Positions 63,002 through 64,000 of a stretch of DNA of 64,000 nucleotides are shown piece after piece (position 1 is the first letter of the stretch; each line of letters begins with the position of its first letter). The stretch lies in the NCBI GenBank assembly GCA_049116315.1, contig JAGDZD010000004.1, forward strand, positions 310,001-374,000. Direction: 5' to 3'. Origin of the DNA: Thalassobius sp049116315. GTDB lineage: Bacteria > Pseudomonadota > Alphaproteobacteria > Rhodobacterales > Rhodobacteraceae. The notes beneath the pieces were generated by a model. The model ran no database searches. It saw only the letters and a program-made list of their open reading frames with translations, and was not told where the DNA came from. A program made the position numbers and the translations under genes.

Positions 63002-64000
63002 TTAGTCGTCCTCTTTGGTGGCTGGGGCCACAGGTTTGACTTCAAAGTGATCCGCCACCAGACGGTTCAGCGCCATCACACCCCATCCAGTTGCACCTTT
63101 GGGGGCCACTGCCGTTTCGGATTTGACCGAAGCCACACCGGCGATATCCAAATGGATCCACGGGGTGCCGTCTTGGATGAAACGTTGCAGGAATTGCGCC
63201 GCCGTGATGGATCCCGCCGGGCGTCCGCCAACGTTTTTCATATCGGCGATGCGAGATTTCAGTTGATCATCATAAGATTGCCCCATGGGCATCCGCCATG
63301 CGCCTTCGCTTTCGTTCTGGGCCGATTTCAAGAAGTGATCGCACAGATCATCGTTATTGGAAAACACACCGGCGTTGTCATGTCCAAGACCAATGATAAT
63401 GGCCCCGGTCAGTGTCGCCAAATCGATGACCCCCGCCGGTTTGAAGCGATCCTGCGCATACCACAGCACATCGGCCAGAACCAAACGGCCCTCAGCGTCG
63501 GTGTTGATCACCTCAATCGTATCGCCTTTCATCGACGTCACAACATCACCCGGGCGCACCGCGGTGCTGGAGGGCATGTTTTCCACCAAGCCAACAAGAC
63601 CAACCACATTGGCCTTGGCTTTGCGCAAAGCAAGAGAGCGCATCACACCGGCAACAACGCCTGCGCCGCCCATATCCATGGTCATATCTTCCATGCCGCC
63701 AGCGGGCTTCAGGCTGATCCCGCCAGTGTCAAAGACCACACCCTTCCCAACCAGAGCCAGCGGCGCGGCCTCTGCCTCGCCCCCTTTCCAGTTCATCACC
63801 ACAACTTTGGACGGGCTGGCGCTGCCTTGACCAACGCAGAGCAAGCTGCCCATGCCCAGTTTTTCCAGCTCGGCCTCTTCCAGAACCTCAACCTCAAGCC
63901 CGAGTTCCGTCATGGCCTCAAGGCGGTTGGCAAATTCAGTGGTGGTCAGCACATTGGCCGGCTCATTGACCAGATCACGGGTAAAGAACACCCCTTCCGC
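63002..64000 (-). CDS. pepA: Leucyl aminopeptidase PepA, C-terminal part
   Basis: The gene enters from the right edge; about 333 residues are visible. M17 peptidase domain: LVGKGVVFDTGGISLKPAGGMEDMTMDMGG with the metal lysine and aspartates, and the signature NTDAEGRLVLADVLWYA. Cytosolic dimetal aminopeptidase (also a DNA-binding protein in some bacteria). The N-terminal domain and start are outside the window. Confidence 0.94.
   Translation of the reverse strand, partial: AEGVFFTRDLVNEPANVLTTTEFANRLEAMTELGLEVEVLEEAELEKLGMGSLLCVGQGSASPSKVVVMNWKGGEAEAAPLALVGKGVVFDTGGISLKPAGGMEDMTMDMGGAGVVAGVMRSLALRKAKANVVGLVGLVENMPSSTAVRPGDVVTSMKGDTIEVINTDAEGRLVLADVLWYAQDRFKPAGVIDLATLTGAIIIGLGHDNAGVFSNNDDLCDHFLKSAQNESEGAWRMPMGQSYDDQLKSRIADMKNVGGRPAGSITAAQFLQRFIQDGTPWIHLDIAGVASVKSETAVAPKGATGWGVMALNRLVADHFEVKPVAPATKEDD

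Overview
The window looks like a chromosomal segment of a marine alphaproteobacterium of the Rhodobacteraceae (Roseobacter group). Evidence: the ntrB-ntrC-ntrY-ntrX-trkA-trkH-hfq-hflX order, NtrC and NtrX without the sigma54-contact GAFTGA loop, a cysteine-poor IscR heading an iscR-nifS-sufB...sufCD-sufS operon, a Mg-type HemB, a monomer-family NADP isocitrate dehydrogenase, and a dispersed GC-hairpin/GAGTATTT repeat of the kind I associate with this family. I see no insertion sequence, prophage or CRISPR array. Coding density is high and most of the window is ordinary core chromosome.

Layout. 1-10.8 kb: nitrogen two-component systems NtrBC and NtrYX, a small lipoprotein, the TrkAH potassium system, Hfq and HflX. 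10.9-20.7 kb: penicillin-acylase-family hydrolase, hydroxyacid dehydrogenase, YitT protein, Icd, Bcr/CflA exporter, FrnE-like DsbA protein, a small membrane protein, an acyl-CoA ligase and a divergent XRE-cupin regulator. 21.6-28.3 kb: peptide-type solute-binding protein with a tiny entericidin-like lipoprotein, a candidate small RNA, 3-hydroxybutyrate dehydrogenase, a patatin gene broken by an in-frame TAG, a DUF502 protein and the pseudouridine catabolic pair PsuK/PsuG. 28.5-31.6 kb: rpsB-tsf and a LuxR-type regulator with no synthase beside it.

32-44 kb is the most accessory-looking part. An ECF41-type sigma factor (WLPEP, DGGG and NPDKL motifs; SnoaL-like tail) sits with a carboxymuconolactone decarboxylase-family gene, a divergent RidA gene and a secreted alpha/beta hydrolase. 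Three promoter-like copies of TGTCACA-N16-CGT(C/T) lie exactly in front of these transcription units. Next to it is a six-gene redox locus: DUF2271 protein with a flavinylation-like VTGAS motif, a PepSY/flavodoxin/NADPH reductase and ApbE on one strand, and a response regulator, histidine kinase and ferric-reductase-like membrane flavoprotein on the other. I infer an extracytosolic flavin-based electron-transfer system under two-component control.

44-64 kb: tRNA-Arg(CCG), the Suf iron-sulfur operon with an iscR promoter overlapped by two palindromes, an operon ending in a tandem HD-domain protein, a GNAT acetyltransferase and Mfd, HemB, a SYLF lipoprotein, HolC and the 3' part of PepA.

Coordinates of small sites were read by eye; functions come from recognised motifs, not from database searches.
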